From contig CAJOGK010000001.1 in assembly GCA_905234145.1 (NCBI GenBank), positions 62,001 to 126,000 of the forward strand: a stretch of 64,000 nt of DNA. The letters are read 5' to 3'. This document shows positions 19,315 to 29,083 of this stretch, in pieces (the first letter of the stretch is position 1; each line of letters opens with the position of its first letter). The notes under the pieces are model-generated. The model made no database searches. It saw only the letters and a list, made by a program, of their open reading frames with translations, and was not told the DNA's origin. This stretch comes from an uncultured Prevotella sp. (GTDB lineage: Bacteria; Bacteroidota; Bacteroidia; Bacteroidales; Bacteroidaceae). The position numbers and the translations under genes were made by a program.

Positions 19315-21741
19315 ATGAAGATTATTAAAATAATGATTGCGGCATCGGAAGAGATGCACGAAGAGAAGTTAGAGTTCACGAACCTTATTGAGCATCTTAA
19401 TGAGGTGCTTGAGCCAAGAGGTATTGAATTAAAACGCATCAAATGGAATCCGGAAACAGATGGCTCTATTGAGGATTATAAGGCAAAACTCAAAGAGTGC
19501 GAGATGTGTCTTACTCTCTATTGGCATGACTTGGCTGGCAACTCAGAAGAAGAACTGGACACTGCCTATCAGGAACTAAAAGACGGCAATAACCCTCGTA
19601 ACCTTTACGTGTTTTTCAAAGAACCAACGAAGGATTTGACTGTGGCACTTAAAGATTTCAAGGCAAATTTCGTCACCAAATATGGTCACTTCTTCTGCAA
19701 GTTCGAGAACGTGGATACAATGAATCTACACTTTATACTTCAGTTCGAAGTATACCAGAATAACTTACAAAGCGGATTAATAGATGTTTCGGATGGCAAA
19801 GTGTCTGTTGGTGGAAGGGCAATAGTAAATCTTTCAAATATAGGATTTGCCGCTTTTAACAAGGATTATAAACGATTACAGTACGAACTGACGAAACTTG
19901 ACAGAGAGATTTCTTCCCTAAGTAAAAAACAAAAAAAGAATAACGGTGGCAAAGCCCTTGCAAAGCAGCTAAGGGTCGTAAAAGCTGAACGGAAAAAAAT
20001 TAAAGAGGAATTTGATGCATATCAGCTACATTTGTATTCAATAGCTCTTAATTTCGCCAAGAAGTCCGCAGAACAATATACAGAACGCATGGTTCGTGCT
20101 CGAGAGTTGTTTGAACAAGGTAATGTCATTGAGGCTGACCGCATCCTAGACATTGGAGAGTTAAAAAGAGAGGCTAATGCAGAACTTGCTCGTTTTGAAC
20201 AGCAGCAACATAATTTGGAATTGAAAATAGAGGAGTTCGTGCTAAAAGCCGATACCGTGATGGCGAATACATCATTGAGTGTTCCTGTGAGATTTAGACA
20301 AGCATGTGAAGCCGTAGAGGAAGCTATCAACATCGCGCGAAAAATCAATTACGACGAAGATAAGTATGCCAAATTATTGTATAGCTATGCAGTATTGCTT
20401 CAGCAATTCAATTACATGAAAGAGGCTGTAGATTATTATCAGAAAGCACTGAATATCCGTCGTCGGTTAGCGGCATTCACCCCAGATGTCCATCAGCCTA
20501 TTTTGGCAGAAATGCTCAATAATCTTGGAGCTCTTTTTTCAGAACTCCATCATTATAATGATGCAGAGAAGACTTTCCAAGAAGCCCTAAAGATTTATCG
20601 TCAGTTGACCTCTGTAAATTCAGATGCTTACCTGCAACATGTAGCGCTTTCACTCTGTAATCTTGGTGCCCTACTGATTAACGAGAGACGTCTTGCTGAT
20701 GCCGAAAAATACTTTCAGGAAGGACTGGAAATTCGCCGTAAGCTTACAGCTTCCAACCCAGGAAAGTATCAACTTGATTTGGCCGATACGCTATGTAACT
20801 TTGGCGCCTTGCAAGCAAAACTTAAGCACATTGACGATGCGGAGCGAAGTTTTCAAGAGGCATTATTGATTTACAACAAACAAGTTCCTTCCAAATCTAT
20901 AGAAATTATACCAAGTGTGTCAAATGTCCTTACTAATCTTGGCAATCTGAAATATGAACGTGGCTGCTATTCCGAGGCAGAAAAAGCATTGCAGGATGCG
21001 CTGAAGTTACGTCGAATGCTAGCAGATAGCAATCCAGATGCATTCCTGCCATATTTAGCGCAAACTCTTTATAACCTTGGAGCAGTACAATATCATCTTG
21101 ATAAATATGATGAGGCAAAGAAGGAGTGTGTGGAGGCTTTGAGAATTCTACGTCCTTTGGCTTCGTCCAATCCTGATGCCTATCTTCCAAATTTGGTAAT
21201 TGCACTAACCAATTATGGGTCTTTATTAGATCATCTTGGAAACCATGCAGACGCAGAGGAGAACATAATGGAGGCATTGGAGATTAATCGCCGACTTGCT
21301 GTGGAAAAACCTGACATATATATTAGTAATGTGGCAGATTCGCTTAATAATATTGCTATTGTACAAAAGAACCTAGAGCATTATGCTGAGGCAGAAAATA
21401 GTTATCAAGAGGCTTTGAGCATATATAGAAAATTGGTTAAGGTTTCATCGGACACCTATGAGCCAGATTTGGCCCAAACGCTCGGTAACTATGGTAACCT
21501 ACTAATAGTGCTTGACCGATATAAAGAGGCAGAGAAATATTACTCAGAAGCGCTGACGTTATACCTCCAATTGACTAATAAGTATCCCGGAACTTATCAG
21601 ACAGAAATAGCAAAAATGATTAAGAATATGAGTGATGCACAAGAAAATATAGGTCCAGGATTGATAACTAGGCAACTTTTTACTCTTAGGGAATGGTGCA
21701 AGAACGTCTATAACTCTATAATCAGGCTTTCTTCTAATTAA
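19315..21741 (+). CDS. DUF4062/TIR-like N-terminal domain + TPR repeats, paralog 2
   Basis: N-terminal ~150 aa nearly identical to ORF 17096; TPR motifs such as DAEKTFQEALKIYRQLT and DAEKYFQEGLEIRRKLT. Confidence 0.85.
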   Translation: MKIIKIMIAASEEMHEEKLEFTNLIEHLNEVLEPRGIELKRIKWNPETDGSIEDYKAKLKECEMCLTLYWHDLAGNSEEELDTAYQELKDGNNPRNLYVFFKEPTKDLTVALKDFKANFVTKYGHFFCKFENVDTMNLHFILQFEVYQNNLQSGLIDVSDGKVSVGGRAIVNLSNIGFAAFNKDYKRLQYELTKLDREISSLSKKQKKNNGGKALAKQLRVVKAERKKIKEEFDAYQLHLYSIALNFAKKSAEQYTERMVRARELFEQGNVIEADRILDIGELKREANAELARFEQQQHNLELKIEEFVLKADTVMANTSLSVPVRFRQACEAVEEAINIARKINYDEDKYAKLLYSYAVLLQQFNYMKEAVDYYQKALNIRRRLAAFTPDVHQPILAEMLNNLGALFSELHHYNDAEKTFQEALKIYRQLTSVNSDAYLQHVALSLCNLGALLINERRLADAEKYFQEGLEIRRKLTASNPGKYQLDLADTLCNFGALQAKLKHIDDAERSFQEALLIYNKQVPSKSIEIIPSVSNVLTNLGNLKYERGCYSEAEKALQDALKLRRMLADSNPDAFLPYLAQTLYNLGAVQYHLDKYDEAKKECVEALRILRPLASSNPDAYLPNLVIALTNYGSLLDHLGNHADAEENIMEALEINRRLAVEKPDIYISNVADSLNNIAIVQKNLEHYAEAENSYQEALSIYRKLVKVSSDTYEPDLAQTLGNYGNLLIVLDRYKEAEKYYSEALTLYLQLTNKYPGTYQTEIAKMIKNMSDAQENIGPGLITRQLFTLREWCKNVYNSIIRLSSN

Positions 21742-21746
21742 TAAAC

Positions 21747-22235
21747 ATGTTTCTTATGTCAACAAAGCAAATCTTTATTGCCTCATCTGCCGAACTAAAA
21801 CGTGAGCGGATGGAATTAGTAGACTTGATGCAAGATATGAATGATAATCTTGTAGAACAAAGCATCAAGTATAAACCTGTACCTTGGGAGTATATGGACT
21901 CGTCGATGAGGGCAGGACGGAAAGAAGATGAATATCTCGCAAAGTTACGAGAATGCGATATATGCATCGTGCTGTTTTGGCAAATCCTGGGGGAATATAC
22001 AGTAGAAGAACTGGATGTTGCCGTGGAAGAAATGCGATCAGGAAGATGTCCAAAGGAAGTGTACGTGTTCTTCAAAGAGCCTGCCGAAAACGCTTCAGGA
22101 GAACTCATTTCATTCAAAGAAAACTTCTGTAACAAGTATCAACTCAATCCTGAAACGTTCAACGATATTAGGTCATTACGTAAATTGGTAGAAGGTATTC
22201 TGCAATCATTCATTACAAACATTAAGGGTATATGA
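21747..22235 (+). CDS. Stand-alone DUF4062-like (TIR-like fold) protein
   Basis: KQIFIASSAELKRERMELVDLMQDMN...LRECDICIVLFWQILGEYTVEELDVAVEEM; start overlaps that of downstream channel gene. Confidence 0.75.
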   Translation: MFLMSTKQIFIASSAELKRERMELVDLMQDMNDNLVEQSIKYKPVPWEYMDSSMRAGRKEDEYLAKLRECDICIVLFWQILGEYTVEELDVAVEEMRSGRCPKEVYVFFKEPAENASGELISFKENFCNKYQLNPETFNDIRSLRKLVEGILQSFITNIKGI

Positions 22236-24310
22236 AACAATCAACAAGACTACACAATTGGTTCCTGAAATTTGACAGGACATTCTCGGACAAAATATGG
22301 TGGCAGATCTTTATTCTGCTGGGATTTGTAATAGGATTAGTTATCTGCTATTTCCTAACTTTCGGAGAGAACTGCAAGAATGTGAATTTCTTCGAGTGGG
22401 CTTTGTATCTGCTCATAGATGGCAACGCGCTCAGTAACATCTATACGGATACTTATCCAGAGGGAGGTCGCCCATGGTTAACTCTTCTATTTTCAATTCT
22501 CGGTTCTCTTCTTGGAGTAATTGTTTTTGGCGGCATGCTCATATCCGTGCTGTCAAACATGTTGGAGCGTCGCATTGAGAACTACCGGAAGGGTAAGAAT
22601 ACGTATGTTATAGATAATCATTACGTCATTCTTGGCTATGATGAGATTGTTCCGTCTATCATCAAGCAGATATGTACCAATAAAGATGCTTACGTGCTAC
22701 TTCAGAGTTCTTTTCCCAGCGAGGAAATTGCGGAAAAGATACATTCGTCTATCGCACAGGACTGCGAGAAACGTGTGATTATCAAAAATGGACATCGCAC
22801 ATCAGTTAATGATTTGGAAGAGCTGAAACTGAACCAGGCATGTAGCATCTATATTGTCGGCGACAGGACAATGCCCTCGCACGATGCCATGAACATCGAT
22901 TGCATGGAAAAGGTTTACGCGATTCTTGATAAAAATAAGGATAAAGGACTGCCGGAAAGTATCACGACTGTATTTGAAGACCAGGATACCTATGCTGCTA
23001 TGCAGGTAGCTGACTTGTTTGACAACATCCGTCAATTAGGTATAGAGTTCATTCCTTATAATTTCTATGCTGATTGGGCCAAACAGATGTTTGTGGATTG
23101 CCATTATACCGACAATGAAGAAGAACAACAATATCCATCCATTGACGGGAATGGCATCACTGAAGATGACCACCACCATGTGCATTTGGTAATTGTCGGT
23201 ACATCAAACTTCGGTGTGACTTTGGGCGTTGAGGCCGCTAAGATGCTTCATTTCCCCAACTTTAAGAAAGGACAGAATCTGACTCGTATCACCTTCATTG
23301 ATTTAAATGCCGACAAGGAAAAAGACCTGTTCATGACACGTTACCGTCATTTCTTCGAAATACAATCGCATTGGTATGATGGGAAGAAATATCCTGCAAC
23401 GAAATTCGAGGGCGAAAAAGCCGACTTTTTGGATGTGGAATTCGAGTTTATCAAAGGCGATGTCTATTCAGCGCAGATACAGAAACTGATTGCTGATTGG
23501 GCTTCCGACGAAACACAGCTGTTGTCTCTCATATTTGCTATGAGAGATTCGCGTCACAACATGGCCATTGCAATGAACTTGCCAGACGAGGTGTATGAGA
23601 AAAATGTATCTGTCTTTGTCAGGCAAAACACTTCAAGTAAATTTCTGGCGAAATTGCACGAGAAGTCAGAAATGTTTACAAAGAAAATCCTCGTAGAGAA
23701 TAATGAAGCTAAAGAAATACCATTGAAGGGGCGATATGCCAATCTCTATCCTTTTGGTATGACAGATATTATCTTCGATGTTGATAAACGAGCCCAAAGA
23801 ATGGCAGAGTGCATCAATCATCTTTATTGTAAGTGTGACGAACTGCAATGGGCAAGAATACCGACCTGTGAAGAAGTCAAAAACTGTACGTGGGATGAAA
23901 TCCACAAGAAGTGGATTAGTCTGCCTGTTGCCCTCCAGTGGTCAAACCTTTATAGTGCATATAACATAGCCTATCGTATCCATACCATTAAGGCCATGCG
24001 CAATAGCGATGCTGATATTACTGAGATAACGGATAAAGAGGCTGAGACACTTGGGCGTGTAGAACATGATCGCTGGAATGTGGAAAAACTATTGTTAGGC
24101 TATCGCAAACCCTCAGAAGCAGAAGACTATTACTCAAAGAGAAATTTCGTTAACGGCAAGAAAGTGAAGGCCATGAAGAATGCCCATAAGGAGTTATTTA
24201 TCCATTGTGACATTAGGCCATACACCGAACTAGACGAGATACAGGAGATTGACAAGGAAATCATCCGTTACATCCCCTGGTTCATAGAAATGGCTAATAG
24301 AAACAAGTGA
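22232..24310 (+). CDS. Ion channel: TM pore region + tandem RCK/TrkA-N Rossmann domains + C-terminal RyR-like domain
   Basis: TM WWQIFILLGFVIGLVICYFL and LLFSILGSLLGVIVFGGMLISVLSNML; YVILGYDEIVPSIIKQI and VHLVIVGTSNFGVTLGVEAAKML Rossmann motifs; GRVEHDRWNVEKLLLGYRKPSEAEDYYSKRNF C-terminus. Confidence 0.8.
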   Translation: MKQSTRLHNWFLKFDRTFSDKIWWQIFILLGFVIGLVICYFLTFGENCKNVNFFEWALYLLIDGNALSNIYTDTYPEGGRPWLTLLFSILGSLLGVIVFGGMLISVLSNMLERRIENYRKGKNTYVIDNHYVILGYDEIVPSIIKQICTNKDAYVLLQSSFPSEEIAEKIHSSIAQDCEKRVIIKNGHRTSVNDLEELKLNQACSIYIVGDRTMPSHDAMNIDCMEKVYAILDKNKDKGLPESITTVFEDQDTYAAMQVADLFDNIRQLGIEFIPYNFYADWAKQMFVDCHYTDNEEEQQYPSIDGNGITEDDHHHVHLVIVGTSNFGVTLGVEAAKMLHFPNFKKGQNLTRITFIDLNADKEKDLFMTRYRHFFEIQSHWYDGKKYPATKFEGEKADFLDVEFEFIKGDVYSAQIQKLIADWASDETQLLSLIFAMRDSRHNMAIAMNLPDEVYEKNVSVFVRQNTSSKFLAKLHEKSEMFTKKILVENNEAKEIPLKGRYANLYPFGMTDIIFDVDKRAQRMAECINHLYCKCDELQWARIPTCEEVKNCTWDEIHKKWISLPVALQWSNLYSAYNIAYRIHTIKAMRNSDADITEITDKEAETLGRVEHDRWNVEKLLLGYRKPSEAEDYYSKRNFVNGKKVKAMKNAHKELFIHCDIRPYTELDEIQEIDKEIIRYIPWFIEMANRNK

Positions 24311-24329
24311 GTTATGAAAAAAATCAAAT

Positions 24330-24459
24330 AACTACATCCCCCAACCCATTGACACCTCTGATTCTCAATTGCCAGATGGGTTGAACCCGTAGCACGAGAC
24401 AATAGCCAAGAACGACCATGAAGTTTGGCACTTCATACAAACAAACGACATCATTTGAT
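24330..24459 (+). pseudogene. Degenerate RyR-domain fragment
   Basis: NYIPQPIDTSDSQLPDGLNP*HETIAKNDHEVWHFIQTNDII* aligns with YTPQPIDTTDVKLPEELEQLVEQMSKNVHEVWAETR of ORF 336 but has in-frame stops and no rest of domain. Confidence 0.8.
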
Positions 24460-24616
24460 GCAGTTGGTTTAGTTCAAAAAGGGCTATACACTTTCGTTTA
24501 AAACAGTTAAAAAACTATTATTATCAGCGGAAACTAGAAGAAAAAATATATTTTCCGCTGGTTATATGCATATTTTTACTATATTTGCAGCGGATTTTGA
24601 TTATAATATTATATTT

Positions 24617-26041
24617 ATGATTATAGGACGTGAAAAAGAACAGCGTGAACTGCTGGATCTTCTTGAAAAAGATGAGTCACAGTTTTGTGCCGTCTATGGC
24701 AGAAGGCGTGTAGGCAAGACATATCTCATACGCGAGACATTCAACTATCAGTTCTGCTTTCAGCACACGGGAGTGGCGAAAGGAACGCTACGCCAGCAAC
24801 TGACGGCATTCCGCAACTCTTTGGTGGCGGCAGGTTTAAAGTGCGCCATCCCAAAAACGTGGATGGAAGCCTTTGAACTGCTGAAACAGCTTATCAACGA
24901 AGCCCCTTCCGGTAAGAAGGTGATATTTGTCGACGAACTGCCCTGGATGGATACACCTAAGGGGAACCTTATCGGTGCGCTGGAAAACTTCTGGAACGGT
25001 TGGGCTACGGCACGCCGTGAAAAAGACATTGTACTCATCGTATGCGGCAGTGCCACTTCATGGATCAGCAAGAAACTGCTGAAGGACAAGGGTGGACTTC
25101 GCGGAAGACTAACCAACCGCATAAAACTGGTACCCTTCACACTCCGTGAATGTGAACTTTTTGCCAAAGGTGCTAACTTGGCATTAGGCAGGAAGGACGT
25201 GCTTGAACTCTACATGATCCTCGGTGGTATACCTTATTATTGGAGTTTCCTGAAAAAAGGATTAAGTGTGGCACAGAATGTCGATCAGTTATTCTTTACA
25301 GAGACGGCACAACTTCGTGACGAGTTCGAGGCTCTCTATGCCATTCTATTCAAGCGTCCGGAAAATTACCTCAAGGTCATAGCATGTCTGAGCAATGGCA
25401 GGAAATCAGGAATGACCAGGGAGTCCATCCTCGCAATGAGCAAGATTTCTGACGGAGGCACCTTCTCCACCGTACTGGAAGAGTTGGAGGAGTGTGGGTT
25501 CATACGACGCTTTGCTTCTGCCGATACCGCAGAGGCTAACGCTATGTATCAGTTGATAGACAACTACACCTTATTTTATTACCTCTGTATCAAGAAGAAT
25601 GCTTTCAGCGATGAACGTTACTGGTCGAACACCTTCACGTCAACAGCCCATAATACCTGGAAGGGACATGCCTTTGAGCGGGTGTGTCTCCAGCATGTCC
25701 CGCAGATTAAAGCAGCCCTTGGCATCTCTGGCGTCCAGACTAATGTGTGCTCATGGTTTGCACGCGGAACAGACGAGCGGCGTGGAGCACAGATTGACCT
25801 CGTGATTCAACGCGCCGACGGATTTACCGACCTCTGTGAGATGAAACATTCTACAGGTATTTTTACGATTGACAAAGACTACGCCAGCGACTTACAAAAC
25901 AAGCATGAAGCCTATCAGGAACTGTCAAAGGACAGACGTACACTACACCTTGTTATGGTAACAACGAATGGCGTCATGCACAACAACTACTACAATATGA
26001 TACAGAATGAGATTGTCATGGATGACTTGTTTGCTGTTTAG
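24617..26041 (+). CDS. Archaeal-type AAA ATPase (DUF234-like C-terminus)
   Basis: MIIGREKEQRELLDLLEKDESQFCAVYGRRRVGKTYLIRETF; VIFVDELPWMDTPKGNLIGALENFWNGW; C-terminal nuclease-like GTDERRGAQIDLVIQRADGFTDLCEMK. Confidence 0.9.
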   Translation: MIIGREKEQRELLDLLEKDESQFCAVYGRRRVGKTYLIRETFNYQFCFQHTGVAKGTLRQQLTAFRNSLVAAGLKCAIPKTWMEAFELLKQLINEAPSGKKVIFVDELPWMDTPKGNLIGALENFWNGWATARREKDIVLIVCGSATSWISKKLLKDKGGLRGRLTNRIKLVPFTLRECELFAKGANLALGRKDVLELYMILGGIPYYWSFLKKGLSVAQNVDQLFFTETAQLRDEFEALYAILFKRPENYLKVIACLSNGRKSGMTRESILAMSKISDGGTFSTVLEELEECGFIRRFASADTAEANAMYQLIDNYTLFYYLCIKKNAFSDERYWSNTFTSTAHNTWKGHAFERVCLQHVPQIKAALGISGVQTNVCSWFARGTDERRGAQIDLVIQRADGFTDLCEMKHSTGIFTIDKDYASDLQNKHEAYQELSKDRRTLHLVMVTTNGVMHNNYYNMIQNEIVMDDLFAV

Positions 26042-26076
26042 ATGATGAGCGCACTGATTCGGGTCTCTTCATAGAA

Positions 26077-26154
26077 GGCTGATATCTTTGCTAACGAGAA
26101 GAAGCCATTTTATTCTTCCTTTCTCACTAGATGGAACGATTGTAATAGTCAGAG
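26077..26154 (+). pseudogene. Deletion scar of a second copy of the 11100-type ATPase gene
   Basis: ggctgatatctttgctaacgagaagaagccattttat matches ~11684-11722; ttcctttctcactagatggaacgattgtaatagtcaga matches 12198-12235; the intervening ~480 bp are absent. Confidence 0.7.
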
Positions 26155-26165
26155 AAGATTTCTGA

Positions 26166-27116
26166 TCATCCTTGTGAACTTAATCTGTTGATTTCATCCT
26201 CTATGGCAGCCTTGACAGGATAAACAGATTTAAAATACATCTGTTGTAAAAAGTCCAAACCCTTACCTGTTGACATATTGATTGTACTCTCATAATGGAT
26301 AGGCAGCATGTTGCCATTGTGATCCATATAGAAGCGATTCTCTCCTTTACGCACATAGGCAAACCCTCCTTCAAAAGAATCATCATAATCCCATTGTGGT
26401 GAAAAGACGAGATGCCCGTTCTCATCAGCAAATCCATAATGGTCGTTCTCGTCAATGATGGTTACAAGACCCTCGTGAAAGGTGAAAGCAGCCTTAAATT
26501 GTTCAATAGGAATAATTTCTCCTCGGCAATTTCTGAACACCTGCTAGCCTTTCTCATTAAACAGAAGTGCTATATTCGCAGAATGTCCTATAGAATTTCC
26601 ATATAGAAAAGGAATAACGTTTTCACCATTACGGTTAACGACTCCCCATTTGCCATTGAAATCCATGACATCGGCTAGGCCATCTTTGAAATCTCCACCC
26701 TTTTGAAACATGAATGGTATAACGGTTTCTCCTTTCTTGTCGATATACCCCATCTTCATCGTTTCTGCATGCTGTACTTTTACCAGTCCTTCGCTGAATA
26801 TGGAATGCCATACATATTGGCAAGGTATAACAACTTTCCCAGTTTCATCAACGAACCCTATTTTTTTATCATCATCAACAACAGCACACATTCCTTCATC
26901 GAATCGATGATAAATCAATCGCCATTGTGGGGAAACGACTATTTCACCAACACTATTCTTAAATCCCCATTTTCCACTCTGCCAGTCCTTAAAAGCATGA
27001 AGTGTCGCATTTGTTTTCTGTTCCATAATACATATATCTTGATCGTAAATAATTATTAGAGAGTCTTTGGACTGAGCTTTTCTATCATTATGTCGAAAAT
27101 AAGTCTTTTCTTCCAA
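26166..27116 (-). pseudogene. WG-repeat protein interrupted by an in-frame TAG
   Basis: ORFs 26544-27116 and 26166-26540 are in the same frame, separated by TAG (26544-26546); repeats such as KWGFKNSVGEIVVSPQW, KIGFVDETGKVVIPCQY, HYGFADENGHLVFSPQW. Confidence 0.75.
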
Positions 27117-27276
27117 AATTTCTCCAAAGATATTTGTAGTTTTGCCTGAGATTTTTTACCTTTGCAGCAGATTTTTGCATCAAGAGTGCTTGTTACAAAA
27201 GACCATCGCCGAGTGCGATATCCCGAAACAAGCATTATTACGAAAAGTATTTGAATAATAAAAAACTTATATTGAC

Positions 27277-28896
27277 ATGCTAAACAATTTTATATCAGGA
27301 CTTGTGGCTATTTTCTTTTGGGGAAAGACTAGTTCGAAAACGCTAGATAAAATTCTCAATGCCAGTTGGATAAGAACATTCATATATGGCTTCCTAACCA
27401 TAGTCATTTCTGTGTTCTTCTATAAAACATATCAAGTTGCAACAATTTACAACATGGTGCAAGTTTCAGGTATTAGCCAAGCACGTGATTCGGCTGGGCA
27501 TGTTGTAGACACAGTAAAAAATCTATGCATCGTACATAAACTAGCAGAAAACTCGATGATGCAGAACGACCTATATACAAAAGAAATAGGTGATTATAGC
27601 CCTTGGGGGGACGTCAATAAACTTTTAAGTCATGACGGTGGGGCCGTCTTGAAAATCCAAGGTGTTACACAGCCATATGCATTCCGTCGAAATAAGATTA
27701 AAGGTTGGGATGAAAACGTTGAGTCTGAATATAATCATGAATTAGCCAGCAAGAATATACCCCATGACAAGGTAGATCATCTGTATATGATTTCATATCT
27801 TGCTACCAGTATACCAAGTATTATTCCTTTTTATCCCAAATTTGAAGGCGGTGACGAACTTCAATTTGTTGACGAACACATATTCTATGAAACTGAAGCA
27901 AGTAATACGAGGAACAATCCTTTAATTTCTTTTTATTCTAGATATAAAGGTCTGGAAATAGGTGAGGACGAAGTTCCCCTTAATCATCCCGACATTTTAA
28001 ACAATGGTTTTTATTTTAAACAGATTGTAGGCACTGTCAACGCTAAGGATATCAATTATGATTATGCAAATATGGGATTTTTTGCAGTGGCAAATGTCAT
28101 AAATAAACTTAATTTTTTTACAGCAGCAGATATATCTCAATATAATTATTGGTTAACCATAAATTCAGATTGCCCTGTAAAGGATCTCTATATTGAATAT
28201 GACATCCCCATTGAAACAAATCAACTTAATGAACATATGACAATAGGGACAAGAGGTATCAGTTTTGACAGTACATGCGTAAAGTGGATTCAAAATGGAG
28301 GAACAACGGCATTTCACATAAAGTTCCCCTCTTTAGCTAACTTACAGCTTATCCGTTCTCTGATTTTGACGACACTCCTTACTGCCCTGTTCTCACTATT
28401 CTGCAGAAATCTCTATTATGCAATTCGAAGGTGGGCATATAAAAAGAGGAAAAAGAATTGGATACCATATAGTGTTGCCAAGCAATTCAGTACAAGGAGC
28501 AAAGAAAAAATAAGGCATGGACGCTATGTCTTTAGGCTGATATTATTTTCGTTACTTCTTATGCTTGCTGTCATAGTCACAGCTGTAACAATAATTGTTA
28601 GCCAAAACACATCGATTCTCGTCAATTTTGATTGTTATGACTATATCTGTTTTATTCCACTTGTATTTCTTGTTTTCTCAATTATCATCATCTATTATGG
28701 CTATAAAAGAATACGAAAGCCATTGTTGTCAGCTCTCTCTGGTGTTGATGAGACTGAAGAACAAGAGACCAATAATGATTTCTCATCCATTTTTGTGCAT
28801 GAAAGAGATGAAGAAGAAGAATATGACAGATTGGTGGAAGAACAACTAAGAGAAAATGCACTTACAGAAGAAGACTCCCAGGAAACAGGTAAATAA
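27277..28896 (+). CDS. Multi-TM protein of unknown function with large extracytoplasmic region
   Basis: 539 aa; TM helix near N-terminus (FIYGFLTIVISVFFYKTYQV) and three C-terminal TM helices. Confidence 0.65.
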   Translation: MLNNFISGLVAIFFWGKTSSKTLDKILNASWIRTFIYGFLTIVISVFFYKTYQVATIYNMVQVSGISQARDSAGHVVDTVKNLCIVHKLAENSMMQNDLYTKEIGDYSPWGDVNKLLSHDGGAVLKIQGVTQPYAFRRNKIKGWDENVESEYNHELASKNIPHDKVDHLYMISYLATSIPSIIPFYPKFEGGDELQFVDEHIFYETEASNTRNNPLISFYSRYKGLEIGEDEVPLNHPDILNNGFYFKQIVGTVNAKDINYDYANMGFFAVANVINKLNFFTAADISQYNYWLTINSDCPVKDLYIEYDIPIETNQLNEHMTIGTRGISFDSTCVKWIQNGGTTAFHIKFPSLANLQLIRSLILTTLLTALFSLFCRNLYYAIRRWAYKKRKKNWIPYSVAKQFSTRSKEKIRHGRYVFRLILFSLLLMLAVIVTAVTIIVSQNTSILVNFDCYDYICFIPLVFLVFSIIIIYYGYKRIRKPLLSALSGVDETEEQETNNDFSSIFVHERDEEEEYDRLVEEQLRENALTEEDSQETGK

Positions 28897-28903
28897 AAGA
28901 ATA

Positions 28904-29083
28904 TGGATAGAGACGAAATGAAAGAGTTGGTCAACTACTTGATACCACTGGCTGAGAATACCAATGCAGTAAAAGCAAAAATGACTGCTGACTACGATGA
29001 GAAATGGGAGTTTTTATGGGTGTTCCTCAAGATATACATCATTAGCAAGATGCCTGAAAGAATGGAGAATGCAAAATTCTGAT
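28904..29083 (+). CDS. Short hypothetical ORF, possibly truncated
   Basis: MDRDEMKELVNYLIPLAENTNAVKAKMTADYDEKWEFLWVFLKIYIISKMPERMENAKF*; immediately follows ORF 27277. Confidence 0.35.
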
